Counted from the stretch's first letter, positions 26,704 to 36,222 are shown. The stretch: DNA of 64,000 nt from CAVQCJ01 sp963711005 (GCA_963711005.1 CAVQCJ010000002.1:1178001-1242000), one strand, 5' to 3'. A program made the numbers and translations. The notes: generated by a model not told the origin, from the letters alone.

Positions 26704-26922
26704 ATGTGCCGGAGCATCAAGACCCTGCGCGAGCCGTACACCGAGGACGTCACCGACGAGGACGTCCGCGCGGCTGCGCTGCAGTACGTCCGCAAGATCA
26801 GCGGCTTCCGCAAGCCGGCGGCCCACAACGCCGAGGCGTTCGACGAGGCGGTCCAGGCGGTCGCAGCGGCCACCTCGCACCTGCTCGACCACCTCGAGGT
26901 CCGGGGCGCGGCCGCCCGTTGA
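26704..26922 (+). CDS. DUF2277 family protein
   Basis: A 72-residue protein starting MCRSIKTLREPYTEDVTDED, then AALQYVRKISGFRKPAAHN and AFDEAVQAVAAATSHLL. This is the full-length DUF2277 pattern, with a conserved MCR-x-IKTLR start. The function is unknown. The stop overlaps the TTG start of the ABC-F ATPase, so the two are co-translated. Confidence 0.9.
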   Translation: MCRSIKTLREPYTEDVTDEDVRAAALQYVRKISGFRKPAAHNAEAFDEAVQAVAAATSHLLDHLEVRGAAAR

Positions 26923-28565
26923 GTGCTGTCCTCGTCGCGCGTGGCCTGTCGGTCGGCCACGGCGACCGCGTGCTGTTCTCCGGGCTCGACCTGACCGTCG
27001 GCCCCGGAGACGTCGTCGGGCTGGTCGGCGCGAACGGCGCCGGGAAGTCCACGCTCCTGCGCGTGCTGGCCGGCGAGCTGGCCGCGGACAGCGGCAGCGT
27101 GGACCTGTCCCCGCGCACCGCCCACGTCGGCTTCCGCACCCAGGAGCCGGGCCGCCACCCCGGCGAGACTGTGCGGGCGTGGCTGCACCGCCGTACCGGG
27201 GTCGGCGCGGCGACGGTGGAGATGGAGGCGGCCGCGCACGACCTCGTGACCGAGACCGGCGACGCCGCAGACCGCTACGCGCACGCCCTCGAGGCGTGGC
27301 TGGCGATGGGCGGCGCCGACCTCGACGAGCGCATCCCGGCCGTGGCCGCGGACCTCGGGCTGACGGTCGACCTCGACCTGCCGCTCGCCGTGCTGTCCGG
27401 TGGCCAGGCGGCGCGCGTCGGGCTGGCCGCGCTGCTGCTGTCACGGTACGACCTGTACCTGCTGGACGAGCCCACCAACGACCTCGACGTCGACGGGCTG
27501 GACCTGCTCGAGGAGTTCGTCGACGGCGTCGAGGCAGGGATCGTCGTGGTCAGCCACGACCGCGAGTTCCTGTCCAGGACGGTCACCACCGTGCTCGAGC
27601 TGGACCGGAGCCTGCAGCGGGCCGCCGTGTACGGGGGCGGGTACGACGCCTACCTCGAGGAGCGCTCGGTCGCGCGGCTGCAGGCCAGGCAGGCGTACGA
27701 CGACTTCGCGACCCGCCGCTCCGAGCTGGCGGCGCGGGCCCGCACCCAGCGGGCCTGGATGGAGAAGGGCGTACGCAACGCCCGGCGCAAGTCCCGCGAC
27801 AACGACAAGATCGGCCGCAAGTTCCGGGCCGAGTCGAGCGAGAAGCAGGCGGCCAAGGCCCGGCAGACCGACCGGATGATCGAACGGCTCGCCGTCGTCG
27901 AGGAACCCCGCAAGGAGTGGTCCCTGCAGTTCGCGATCGCCGAGGGACCTCGCTCCGGCGACGTGGTCGCGACCCTGCGCGACACGCAGGTGCAGCTGGG
28001 CGGGTTCCGGCTCGGGCCGGTGAGCCTGCAGCTGGACCGGACCGACCGGGTCGCGGTCACCGGCCCCAACGGCGGCGGCAAGTCGACGCTGCTGGCCGCG
28101 ATGCTCGGCCGGGTCCCGCTCACCGCCGGCGACCGGCACCTCGGCCCGGGGACCGTGGTCGGGGAGGTGGACCAGGCCCGCGGGCTCTTCCTGGGGTCGC
28201 AGCCCCTGGGCCGGGCGTTCGAGGACCTCGTCCCGGACTGGCCGGGCGCGGACGTCCGGACGCTGCTGGCCAAGTTCGGGCTCGGCGCAGACCACGTGCT
28301 GCGGCCGGCCGCCGGGCTCTCGCCGGGTGAGCGCACGCGGGCTGCGCTGGCGCTGCTGCAGGCCCGCGGCGTGAACCTGCTGGTCCTCGACGAACCGACC
28401 AACCACCTCGACCTGCCCGCGATCGAGCAGCTCGAGCAGGCGCTCGACGCCTTCGGCGGGACGTTCCTGCTCGTCACGCACGACCGGCGGATGCTCGACA
28501 CGGTCCGGCTCACCCGCCGCTGGGAGGTGGCCGACGGCCAGGTCACGGAGATCGCGCCGGACTGA
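26919..28565 (+). CDS. ABC-F family ATP-binding cassette protein
   Basis: A 548-residue soluble protein with two ABC domains and no membrane span. Walker A motifs are GANGAGKST (about residue 34) and GPNGGGKST (about 384). Signatures are LSGGQAARV and LSPGERTRA, and Walker B motifs are LYLLDEPTND and LLVLDEPTNHLDL. The linker between them is highly charged (RTQRAWMEKGVRNARRKSRD), as expected for the P-site tRNA interaction motif of ribosome-binding ABC-F proteins. It could act in translation regulation or antibiotic ribosome protection. The start is TTG, overlapping the DUF2277 stop, and is the only one giving the complete first domain (MSAVLVARGLSV). Confidence 0.88.
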   Translation: MSAVLVARGLSVGHGDRVLFSGLDLTVGPGDVVGLVGANGAGKSTLLRVLAGELAADSGSVDLSPRTAHVGFRTQEPGRHPGETVRAWLHRRTGVGAATVEMEAAAHDLVTETGDAADRYAHALEAWLAMGGADLDERIPAVAADLGLTVDLDLPLAVLSGGQAARVGLAALLLSRYDLYLLDEPTNDLDVDGLDLLEEFVDGVEAGIVVVSHDREFLSRTVTTVLELDRSLQRAAVYGGGYDAYLEERSVARLQARQAYDDFATRRSELAARARTQRAWMEKGVRNARRKSRDNDKIGRKFRAESSEKQAAKARQTDRMIERLAVVEEPRKEWSLQFAIAEGPRSGDVVATLRDTQVQLGGFRLGPVSLQLDRTDRVAVTGPNGGGKSTLLAAMLGRVPLTAGDRHLGPGTVVGEVDQARGLFLGSQPLGRAFEDLVPDWPGADVRTLLAKFGLGADHVLRPAAGLSPGERTRAALALLQARGVNLLVLDEPTNHLDLPAIEQLEQALDAFGGTFLLVTHDRRMLDTVRLTRRWEVADGQVTEIAPD

Positions 28566-28579
28566 CGTACGTTGGGGCC

Positions 28580-28954
28580 GTGGACGAGAACCGGGCCCGA
28601 CGCGTGGTGGACGCCCTGCGCGAGCGTGGGGTGGACGCGCACATGGAGAAGGCCGGTGTCTACCAGTTCGGCGTGCGGGTCGACCTGCACGACGGCCGGC
28701 AGGCGGTCTGGGACAGCGACGGCACCGCCGAGCTCGAGGCGCAGGTGATGCTCGACGGCGTGCTCGTCGGGTTCGTTCCGGTGATCGACGGTTCGGAGGA
28801 CTTCGACGAGGCCCAGGTGGTCGACGCGATCAGCCGTACCGACTACGACCAGCCCATCGCCACCCGGCTCCCGTCCGCCCCGGCTCCCGCGCCCGCGCTG
28901 ACCCGCGAGGGCGGCCTCTTCCGGCGGTTCCTGGACGGTTTCCGCTACCGCTGA
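28580..28954 (+). CDS. hypothetical protein
   Basis: A 124-residue acidic protein starting with GTG (MDENRARRVVDALRERGVDA). The first 90 residues are alpha/beta (FGVRVDLHDGRQAVWDSDG, AQVMLDGVLVGFVPVIDGSE), followed by a Pro/Ala linker and a basic end FRRFLDGFRYR. No family is recognised. It follows the ABC-F gene by 14 nt on the same strand. Confidence 0.7.
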   Translation: MDENRARRVVDALRERGVDAHMEKAGVYQFGVRVDLHDGRQAVWDSDGTAELEAQVMLDGVLVGFVPVIDGSEDFDEAQVVDAISRTDYDQPIATRLPSAPAPAPALTREGGLFRRFLDGFRYR

Positions 28955-29091
28955 CGGTCCGTCCCCGCTGACGGAGCGTGATCGGCCCTCAGGTTCCCGC
29001 CGGTCCGCGTCGAAGCCTCCAGGACGGACCGGCGCCCCGCCGGTCCGGCCGAATCCGGACGGGGTTGTACGCACCGGGGAGTGCGAGGGTC

Positions 29092-31068
29092 ATGGGACGG
29101 TTCAGTACTGGTCTGCGGGTGCACGCCGCGAGTCGCATCGCGAGCGTCGTGCTCGGGGTGACGCTGGCCGCGATCTGCGCCGTGGCCCTCACCGCCAGCG
29201 TCGGGCTGCACCGCGCAGCCCAGACCGCCCAGGCCAGCGTGACCGCGTCCAACCTCTCCCAGCAGGCGCGCTTCTTCTCCGTCGCCGAGTCGGACGCGCT
29301 CGGCTCCTTCCTGCTCACCCAGGGACCGGAGCTGCGCGACAGCTACGAGACGCTCTCCAGCGGCCTCGACGACACGCTGACCGCGCTCGAGGCCGAACCG
29401 TCGGTGCAGACTGCCGGCGAGCAGCAGACCCTGACCGACCTGCTGATCGCTCAGACCCAGTACGAGACCCTTGCCAGACGGACGTTCACGTTGAGCGTGC
29501 GCGGCCACCTCGACGAGGCGCGGACGCTCTACCGGACCGAGATGACCCCGCTCACGGAGCGAGTGCAGACCACGCTGCGCGCGCTCGAGACCCGGCACAC
29601 CGACGACGCGGTGCGCGACCTCGGCACGGTCGCGCACCAGGGCGAGATCCTGCGGGTCGGCACGCCGGCGGTACTCGCCGTCGCGCTGCTCGCCCTCGGA
29701 CTGCTCGGCCTGGTGAAGCGGCGACACCGGCTCGCCATCGAGAGCCAGGCCGTGCACGACGCGCTGACCGGGCTGCCCAACCGCACCTTGTTCCTCGACC
29801 GTGCCCGGCAGACGCTGGCGTCGGCGGCCCGGTCCGGCGCCCAGCCGGTGGTCATGGTGCTGGACCTGGACCAGTTCAAAGAGGTCAACGACACGCTCGG
29901 TCACCACTTCGGCGACCAGCTGCTCGTGGAGATGGCCGAACGCCTTTCCGCGGTGATGCGCCCCGGCGACACCATCTCCCGGTTCGGCGGAGACGAGTTC
30001 GCGGTGCTGCTCACCTCCGGCGGTCGCGACGCCGGCGGGCGCGTCGCCCAGCGGATCGCCTTGGCCCTCGAGCCCCCGTTCGAGCTCGATGGCGTCAGCG
30101 TCGGCATCGAGGCGAGCATCGGCATCGCCACGTACGCTCCGCCGGCTCCGGACGGCGACGGCGTCGGGCGCGACATTCCAACGCAGGTCGTCGACATGGT
30201 CCGCCGCGCCGACACCGCCATGTACGTGGCCAAGTCCGAGCGCAGCGGGTTCGTCCACTACGCCGACGGTCGCCAGGACGCCAGCCCGAACCGGCTTGCG
30301 GTCCTCGGCGAGCTGCGCCAGGCGCTCGACCGCGACCAGCTCATCGCCTACTTCCAGCCGAAGGTCGCGGCCGACACCGGTGAGCTCGTCGGCGTCGAGG
30401 CGCTGGTGCGCTGGCAGCACCCGACCCGCGGCCTGCTGCTGCCCGCCGACTTCATCCGGCTCGCCGAGGGCACGACGCTCATCCACCGCATCACCACGGT
30501 CGTCATCGACCAGTCGCTGGCGTTCGCGCGCGACCGGCTCGACCACGGCCTGCGCCTGCCGGTGGCGGTGAACGTGAGCACGCGGTGTCTGCTCGACGCC
30601 GCTTTCCCGTCGTCGGTGGCGCGGCAGCTGGCGGAAGCCGACGTGCCGGCGGACATGCTCTGCCTGGAGATCACCGAGAGCACGATCATGGTCGACCCGG
30701 ACCGCGCGCTGGCAGTGCTCCGGGACCTGCACACCATGGGCGTACGCCTGTCGGTCGACGACTTCGGCACCGGCTACTCGTCGATGGCGTACCTCAAGAT
30801 CCTGCCGGTGGACGAGCTGAAGGTGGACCGCACGTTCATCCGCGACATGGCGACCAACGACAGCAACACCGCGCTGGTGCAGAGCGCCGTGGACCTCGGT
30901 CACAACCTCGGCCTCGCGGTCGTCGCCGAGGGCGTCGAGGACGGCATCACGCTGGTGGCGCTGCAGGCGGTCGGCGCGGATGTGATCCAGGGCTACTACA
31001 CCGGCCGCCCGATGGCCCCGGACACGCTGCGCGAATGGCTCAGCACCCGCACCCTCACCCCCAGCTGA
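29092..31068 (+). CDS. membrane-anchored GGDEF-EAL bifunctional cyclic-di-GMP protein
   Basis: A 658-residue signalling protein. TM1 is at about 15-38, followed by an extracytoplasmic helical sensor of about 150 residues, then TM2 near 190-208 (VLAVALLALGLLGLV). The GGDEF domain has the intact active site RFGGDEFAVLL near residue 298. The EAL domain begins VGVEALVRWQHP (about 434) and has ITESTIMVDPD, VDDFGTGYSSMAYL and KVDRTFIRDM, so both synthase and phosphodiesterase centres look complete. The ATG at 29092 is preferred because the TM helix follows it. It links an external signal to c-di-GMP level. Confidence 0.9.
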   Translation: MGRFSTGLRVHAASRIASVVLGVTLAAICAVALTASVGLHRAAQTAQASVTASNLSQQARFFSVAESDALGSFLLTQGPELRDSYETLSSGLDDTLTALEAEPSVQTAGEQQTLTDLLIAQTQYETLARRTFTLSVRGHLDEARTLYRTEMTPLTERVQTTLRALETRHTDDAVRDLGTVAHQGEILRVGTPAVLAVALLALGLLGLVKRRHRLAIESQAVHDALTGLPNRTLFLDRARQTLASAARSGAQPVVMVLDLDQFKEVNDTLGHHFGDQLLVEMAERLSAVMRPGDTISRFGGDEFAVLLTSGGRDAGGRVAQRIALALEPPFELDGVSVGIEASIGIATYAPPAPDGDGVGRDIPTQVVDMVRRADTAMYVAKSERSGFVHYADGRQDASPNRLAVLGELRQALDRDQLIAYFQPKVAADTGELVGVEALVRWQHPTRGLLLPADFIRLAEGTTLIHRITTVVIDQSLAFARDRLDHGLRLPVAVNVSTRCLLDAAFPSSVARQLAEADVPADMLCLEITESTIMVDPDRALAVLRDLHTMGVRLSVDDFGTGYSSMAYLKILPVDELKVDRTFIRDMATNDSNTALVQSAVDLGHNLGLAVVAEGVEDGITLVALQAVGADVIQGYYTGRPMAPDTLREWLSTRTLTPS

Positions 31069-31144
31069 TCGGCTTCACCTCGCAGACCGCTGCATGGGAG
31101 CGCGCCCCAACGCCGCATCTGCAGCATTCCGCCGGGTGAAGCGG

Positions 31145-31699
31145 TCAGTCCATGGTGCGGGCGTGCGCGCGAAGGATGCGCCGGCGCTGCAACAGCGAGA
31201 GCCGGTCGATGTACAAGCCGCCGTCGAGGTGGTCGACCTCGTGCTGCAGGCAGCGCGCGAGCATGCCCGTCCCGACGACGGCGACCGGCGCGCCGGTGGC
31301 GTCGAAACCGGTGACCACGGCCCGGTCGGGGCGAGCCAGGTCCGCGCTCTCGCCAAGGATCGACAGGCAGCCCTCGGCGTCCTCGTCGAGCACCCGCTCC
31401 GGGACGTCCGGCAGGGCGAGCCTCGGGTTGACGACGACGCCGCGATGGCGGACCCCGTCCTCGTCGGCGCAGTCGTAGACGAACACCCGCACGGCGCGGC
31501 CGACCTGGTTCGCGGCCAGCCCCACGCCGTCGGCCGCGTACATGCTCGCGAACAGGTCGTCGACCAGCTCGGCGAGTGCGGCGTCGAACTCCGTGACCTC
31601 GGTGCACGTGACCCGTAGCACCGGGTCGCCGACCTGAACGATCGGCCGTACCGTCCCGCCGCCGTCCTCGACCGCATCTGCGTGGGACACGACGAGCAC
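31145..31699 (-). CDS. def: peptide deformylase
   Basis: A 184-residue metallo-enzyme removing formyl from nascent peptides. All three motifs are present: motif 1 GVGLAANQVG (58-67), motif 2 EGCLSI (109-114, metal ligand Cys111) and motif 3 QHEVDHLDG (152-160, ligands His153 and His157, catalytic Glu154). The length is normal. It stands alone here, near the nickel permease gene. Confidence 0.92.
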   Translation of the reverse strand: MLVVSHADAVEDGGGTVRPIVQVGDPVLRVTCTEVTEFDAALAELVDDLFASMYAADGVGLAANQVGRAVRVFVYDCADEDGVRHRGVVVNPRLALPDVPERVLDEDAEGCLSILGESADLARPDRAVVTGFDATGAPVAVVGTGMLARCLQHEVDHLDGGLYIDRLSLLQRRRILRAHARTMD

Positions 31700-31736
31700 G
31701 GTACTGAATGCGGCGACCCGGGCCGCGGGCTTCGGG

Positions 31737-32927
31737 TCAGATCGGGTCGGCGGCCAGCTCCTGGTCGAGGGTGAGGTCGAGCTCGCGCTCCAGCGCCAGC
31801 TCGCTCTCCCGGTCGATGCCGGCCAGCCCTGCCTCCCACTTCTGCTCGATCCGGCCGAAGTGCCAGACGGCCAGGGCCACGGCCCACGCGAGCACGAACA
31901 GCCCGACGATCGCGAAGCCGACGAAGTTCAGGTCCAGGCCGGCCACCCAGGCGACCGGGCCGGTAGTGACGCCGAGCTTGTCGGCGACGACCGAGAGCAC
32001 CTCGATGGTCCCGATGATCAGCGCGACCGCGACGCTCAGCCCGGTGATCGCGATGTTGTAGTAGACCTTTCGCACCGGCTTGGAGAAGGCCCATCCGTAC
32101 GCGAAGTTCATGAAGCACCCGTCGATCGAGTCGAGCAGGCTCATGCCGGCCGCGAACAGCACCGGCAGCGTGAGGATCGCGTACCAGGGCAGCGAGAAGG
32201 CCGCGGCGCCGCCGGCGAGCACGAGCAGACCGACCTCGGTCGCGGTGTCGAAGCCCAGCCCGAACAGGACCCCGACCGGGTACATGTGCCAGGGCTTGGT
32301 GACCGCCTTGGTGGCGCCGCCGAGGAAGCGGTTCATGAAGCCGCGGTTGCTCAGGTGCTCGTCCAGCTCGGCCTCGTCGTACTCGCCGTGCCGCATCGCC
32401 CGGAACACCCCGAGGATCTGGCGCAGCACGATCAGGTTCAGCACGCCGATGACGAGCAGGAAGAAGCCGGAGACGGCGGTGCCGATGAGACCGGTGACGC
32501 TGTGCAGGGTGGAGGAGTCGTTCTCGACCTGGCCGGCCAGGGCCCGCACGCCGGCGGCGAGCAGCACGCACAGGACGAACACGATGGTGGAGTGGCCGAG
32601 GGAGAACCAGAAGCCGACCGAGACCGGGCGCTTGCCGTCGGCCATGAGCTTGCGGGTGGTGTTGTCGATGGCGGCGATGTGGTCGGCGTCGAAGGCGTGC
32701 CGCATGCCGAGGGTGTACGCGGTCAGCCCCAGCCCGACGCCGAACAGCTGGGTCGACGTCACGTGGTAGTGGTGCGGGACGACCAGGGCGAGCAGCACGC
32801 CCCAGCCGAGCACGGTGAGGAACAGGACGAACAGGGCCATCCCGACGACCGCGACCCACTCGGACCGGGTCAGGCTGGCGGCCGCGCGCCGGCGCAGCGA
32901 CGGGGTCGCGGACCGGGCGGTTGTCAT
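31737..32927 (-). CDS. HoxN/NixA-type nickel/cobalt permease (NiCoT)
   Basis: A 396-residue membrane permease with about eight TM spans. The NiCoT signature GMRHAFDADHIAAIDNTTRK is in TM2, followed by GFWFSLGHSTIVF, LGFDTATEVGLL and the later motifs LPVLFAAGMSLLDSIDGCFM, all diagnostic. It imports Ni2+ or Co2+ with high affinity. The ATG at 32927 is chosen; an earlier start in frame would overlap the operator. A Nur-box-like sequence lies 31-47 nt upstream, suggesting nickel-responsive repression. Confidence 0.92.
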   Translation of the reverse strand: MTTARSATPSLRRRAAASLTRSEWVAVVGMALFVLFLTVLGWGVLLALVVPHHYHVTSTQLFGVGLGLTAYTLGMRHAFDADHIAAIDNTTRKLMADGKRPVSVGFWFSLGHSTIVFVLCVLLAAGVRALAGQVENDSSTLHSVTGLIGTAVSGFFLLVIGVLNLIVLRQILGVFRAMRHGEYDEAELDEHLSNRGFMNRFLGGATKAVTKPWHMYPVGVLFGLGFDTATEVGLLVLAGGAAAFSLPWYAILTLPVLFAAGMSLLDSIDGCFMNFAYGWAFSKPVRKVYYNIAITGLSVAVALIIGTIEVLSVVADKLGVTTGPVAWVAGLDLNFVGFAIVGLFVLAWAVALAVWHFGRIEQKWEAGLAGIDRESELALERELDLTLDQELAADPI

Positions 32928-32957
32928 GACTGGGACGCTAACGCCCCCGACTTGCTG

Positions 32958-32974
32958 TTGCAACCAGTAGGCAA
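32958..32974 (-). promoter_or_regulatory. Nur-box-like site upstream of the nickel permease
   Basis: TTGCAA-CCAGT-AGGCAA matches the reported Nur (Fur-family nickel repressor) consensus TTGCAA-N5-TTGCAA in 10 of 12 defined bases. It sits where a repressor would block the permease promoter. No nur gene is in the window, so the regulator is inferred. Confidence 0.55.
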
Positions 32975-33007
32975 TAAGGACGGCCGCGGGCTCTAGAGTC
33001 CCGGGCC

Positions 33008-33724
33008 ATGGAGCTGACCGACTTCGAGGCGCTGAGCTTCGACTGCTACGGCACCCTCATCGACTGGGAGGCCGGGATCGGCGCCGTGCTCGCCCCCTGG
33101 GCCGGCGAGAACGGGCTCGACCTCGACCGGGACGCTCTGCTCGCGGCGTACGCCGGCCACGAGGCGGCCACCGAGTCGGCCCAGCCGGGGGCGCTCTACC
33201 CGCACGTGCTGGCGAGCAGCTTCTGCGCGCTGGGCGCCGAGATCGGGGTGCCGGTGACGAACGAGTGGGCCGCCGCGCTGGGCAACTCCGTCCCGGACTG
33301 GCCGGCCTTCCCCGACTCGCACGAGGCGCTGGCCGCGCTCGCCGCCACGTACAAGCTGATCAGCGTGTCCAACGTGCACCGGGCCGGGTTCGCGGCCAGC
33401 AACGAGCGGCTGGGCGTGCGGTTCGACCGCATCGTCACCGCTCAGGACGTCGGCTCGTACAAGCCGGCACCCGGGCACTTCGACGCCCTGGACGAGGCGC
33501 TCGCCGACCTCGGCGTGGCGCCCGGACGGCTGCTGCACGTCGCGCAGAGCCTCTTCCACGACCACGCGCCGGCTCAGCGGCGGGGGCTGCCAACGGTGTG
33601 GATCGACCGGCGGCACGACCGGCCCGGCTGGGGCGCCACCCCGGCGCCGCCCGACGGCATCGCGCCGGACTGGACGTTCCCGTCCATGAAGGCGTTCGCC
33701 GCCGCCGCGACCGGATCAGGCTGA
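33008..33724 (+). CDS. haloacid dehalogenase type II family hydrolase
   Basis: A 238-residue HAD-superfamily hydrolase. Motif I is SFDCYGTLIDWE, with the nucleophile Asp near residue 14; motif II lies in LISVSNVHRAGF, motif III is the Lys in DVGSYKPAPGHFD and motif IV is QSLFHDHAPAQRRGL. These match L-2-haloacid dehalogenase-type sequences, though many members act on other substrates. The gene follows the nickel permease divergently. Its end overlaps the convergent membrane gene. Confidence 0.87.
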   Translation: MELTDFEALSFDCYGTLIDWEAGIGAVLAPWAGENGLDLDRDALLAAYAGHEAATESAQPGALYPHVLASSFCALGAEIGVPVTNEWAAALGNSVPDWPAFPDSHEALAALAATYKLISVSNVHRAGFAASNERLGVRFDRIVTAQDVGSYKPAPGHFDALDEALADLGVAPGRLLHVAQSLFHDHAPAQRRGLPTVWIDRRHDRPGWGATPAPPDGIAPDWTFPSMKAFAAAATGSG

Positions 33725-34771
33725 CAGCTCCGCGGCAGCCGGGTTGCGGCGCCGCCAAACCAGCAGCGTGCCGAGCCCCAGCACCAGCGGACCGAGGATC
33801 GTGACGCTGCGCCAGACCACGAGACCGGCGACGATCTCCGGCTCGAGCGCGGTACCGCAGATCTCGGTGAACGCGGCGATCAGCGCGGCGTCCAGCACGC
33901 CCAGACCGGCCAGCGGCATCAGCGTCAGCGGGTACGCGAGCAGGAACGTGCCGATGATCTGGTCGACGGTCAGGGCCGAGGCGCCCAGCCCGACGAAGCG
34001 CAGCGAGAGCGTGAGCACCACCGCGTCGGCGAGCACCATCGCGACCAGCGCCAGCAGCGAGCGGGCCAGCCCGGCCCGGACGTTCCCGGCCATCCGGCCG
34101 CGGAACTGCACAACCGAGCCCGCCCACGCGTCCGGGTCGACCGAGGAGCGGAACCGGTGCGCCACCCGACCGGCGCTGCGCCCGACTACACGGGCCAGGC
34201 CGTCGCCACGGACGACCAGTGCCAGCCCGACGAGGATCGCCGCGGCGAGCAGTGCGGAGCTGAGCGCGGCCACCAGCTGACCGCTCTCGAACCCGTGCAC
34301 CGACAGCGCGATCAGGCCGAGGGCAGGAGCGAGGAACCGCACGCTGTAGAAGGCGAGCATGTTGAGCGTGACGCCGGCCATCCCGTCGACGGGGTCCAGG
34401 CCCCAGGACTTGAACATCGACACCCGCAGCACGACGTCGGCGGGCGGCGGCGCCATCGTCCCGACGAGGTTGGCGGTCAGGTCGTTCTGCAGGGACCGCC
34501 ACCACGACAGGCCGGGCACGAACTGGGTGAGCGGGACGGCGTTGAACGACTGCCGCACCAGCAGGCCGACCAGCAGCAGCGCGATCTGCGCGATGCTGAG
34601 GCGGTGCAGGGCGTCCAGCACGGCCGCCCAGTCGATCGCGCCGACGAACTGGATGATGATCCAGCCGACCGCGATCGAGATGGCCAGCAGGATCGCCGGA
34701 CGTACGAAGATCCGCAGCCGGCGCCACCCCGCCGGCGCCGGTCCTGCGGCGGACGTGTCCGGCCCGCTCAC
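33716..34771 (-). CDS. lysylphosphatidylglycerol synthase TM region / UPF0104 family membrane protein
   Basis: A 351-residue integral membrane protein with about eight TM spans. It starts with GTG at 34771 (MSGPDTSAAGPAPAGWRRL). TM1 is AILLAISIAVGWIIIQFVGA; ALDALHRLS-like spacing, NAVPLTQFVPG and GTMAPPPADVVLRVSM are typical of the flippase-like family that includes the MprF membrane part. TFLLAYPLTLMPLAGLGVLD is the other conserved block. No catalytic synthase domain is attached. Likely a lipid or glycolipid transporter, substrate unknown. Confidence 0.85.
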   Translation of the reverse strand: MSGPDTSAAGPAPAGWRRLRIFVRPAILLAISIAVGWIIIQFVGAIDWAAVLDALHRLSIAQIALLLVGLLVRQSFNAVPLTQFVPGLSWWRSLQNDLTANLVGTMAPPPADVVLRVSMFKSWGLDPVDGMAGVTLNMLAFYSVRFLAPALGLIALSVHGFESGQLVAALSSALLAAAILVGLALVVRGDGLARVVGRSAGRVAHRFRSSVDPDAWAGSVVQFRGRMAGNVRAGLARSLLALVAMVLADAVVLTLSLRFVGLGASALTVDQIIGTFLLAYPLTLMPLAGLGVLDAALIAAFTEICGTALEPEIVAGLVVWRSVTILGPLVLGLGTLLVWRRRNPAAAELSA

Positions 34772-34901
34772 CCGACGTGCACCGGCGCACCGGGACCCAA
34801 GACGGCGGCCGGGAGGGGGCACGGGGTGATGTCCACGGGCGCAGGCTACCGCTGCGGGGTGTCCGGCTCGGAGACGTCGGCGGCGCGCTGGGCGCAGGGT
34901 G

Positions 34902-36056
34902 CTAGTGCATCGCCCCGCGGGCCGCGACCGGCCAGAGCGACTCGACCTGTCCGCCACGCACGCCCACATACCAGTCGTAACGGTCGACCGTGGGGTCGCA
35001 GTGGCCGGGCACCAGCAGCAGCTTCTCGCCGAGCCGGGCAGCGACGACGCCCGGACCCGCGCCGACCGCGAGCGTCCCGTGCTCGTCGGACGCGCCGACG
35101 TACTCGACCCCGGGGCGCGCGTGCACCAGCGGCAGACCGGAGTCGACGGCGAGCGCCTTGTGCCCCGCGTCGACGACGGCGGCGCCAGGGCGGGCCGCAC
35201 TCATCACGGTGGCGAGCACGAACAACGACTGGTCGAACTCGCGTACCGGCGCACCGTCGTCGCCGAGGTTGCGGGCGTAGTCGGCGTCCATGAACGCGTA
35301 GCTGCCGGCCTGCACCTCCGTGTAGACACCGCTGCGCGCGTCGAGCCGGAACGTCCCGGTGCCGCCGCCGGTCACGACCGCGCACCGCAGCCCCGCACCG
35401 GCCAGGAGATCGACCGTGCCGGCGAGCAGGTCGGTGGCGTGCCCCACGGCGGCCTCGCGCTCCGCCGGCGTGCGCAGGTGCTGCGCCGCGGCCTGGTAAC
35501 CCTGCAGGCCGCCGAAGCCCAGGTGCGCGGCCGCCTCGACAGCCAGGGCCAGGACCACAGCCGGCTCGCCCGGCGCGACCCCGCACCGATGCGCGCCGAC
35601 GTCGACCTCGACGAGGACACGCAGCACGACTCCCGCACGGTCGGCGGCCGCGTCGAGCGCATGCACCTGCGTGAGGTCGTCGACGCAGACCCCGACGGTC
35701 GCCTGCCGGGCCAGCACCGCCAGCCGGTCGACCTTGGACCGGCCGACCACCTCGTTGCTGACCAGGACGTCGCCGACCCCGCCGGCGACCATGGCCTCGG
35801 CCTCGGCGACCTTCTGGACGCAGACGCCGACGGCCCCACGGGCGACCTGCTGCGCTGCGACGGCCGGTGACTTGTGCGTCTTGGCGTGCGGCCGCAGCGC
35901 CACCCCCGACGTGCCGATGAACGCCGCCATCCGGTCCAGGTTGGCCTCGAAGGCGTCCAGGTCGAGGACCAGCGCCGGCGTGTCCACCTCGTCCAGCGCC
36001 ATGCCCGGGGCCGCCGGAGCCGGCTGCTGCACGTCGACCCTCCCTCGCCTCGCCAC
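34902..36056 (-). CDS. DSD1-family PLP enzyme (D-threonine aldolase type)
   Basis: A 384-residue PLP-dependent fold-type III enzyme. The cofactor Lys59 is in LRPHAKTHKSPAVA. GGTGTFRLD and VYTEVQAGSYAFMD are family motifs, and HCDPT near the end holds the His and Cys that bind the divalent metal in this family. Members are D-threonine aldolase, D-serine dehydratase (DSD1) and 3-hydroxy-D-aspartate aldolase. The exact substrate cannot be read. The start may be the internal Met19 (MALDEVDTPALVL), since the first 18 residues look like a non-conserved leader. Confidence 0.85.
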   Translation of the reverse strand: MARRGRVDVQQPAPAAPGMALDEVDTPALVLDLDAFEANLDRMAAFIGTSGVALRPHAKTHKSPAVAAQQVARGAVGVCVQKVAEAEAMVAGGVGDVLVSNEVVGRSKVDRLAVLARQATVGVCVDDLTQVHALDAAADRAGVVLRVLVEVDVGAHRCGVAPGEPAVVLALAVEAAAHLGFGGLQGYQAAAQHLRTPAEREAAVGHATDLLAGTVDLLAGAGLRCAVVTGGGTGTFRLDARSGVYTEVQAGSYAFMDADYARNLGDDGAPVREFDQSLFVLATVMSAARPGAAVVDAGHKALAVDSGLPLVHARPGVEYVGASDEHGTLAVGAGPGVVAARLGEKLLLVPGHCDPTVDRYDWYVGVRGGQVESLWPVAARGAMH

Positions 36057-36060
36057 CCTG

Positions 36061-36222
36061 CCAGTCGGCAGGCTAGGCGACTTCGGTCGTCGGGGTCAGG
36101 CCCGGGTGAAGTGGGCGAAGCCGCTGACGGTGTCGGTGAGCCGCGGGGTGCCGGGGCACCAGCTTCGCGTTGCCGCTCACGTCGGCGGACAGCAGCTGAC
36201 CGGCGGTCAGCTCGGCGCTGGC
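36061..36222 (-). other. intergenic stretch with possible gene remnant
   Basis: Between the mannosidase stop and the aldolase start, the minus strand reads LTAGQLLSADVSGNAKLV in one frame and RLTDTVSGFAHFTRA with a stop in another. These look like the decayed tail of a lost gene, but no family is identifiable. Confidence 0.25.

Noticed and set aside
31075..32859. Long minus-strand frame overlapping the nickel permease and deformylase
   Set aside because: It is a shadow of the two real genes, Arg-rich and without motifs.
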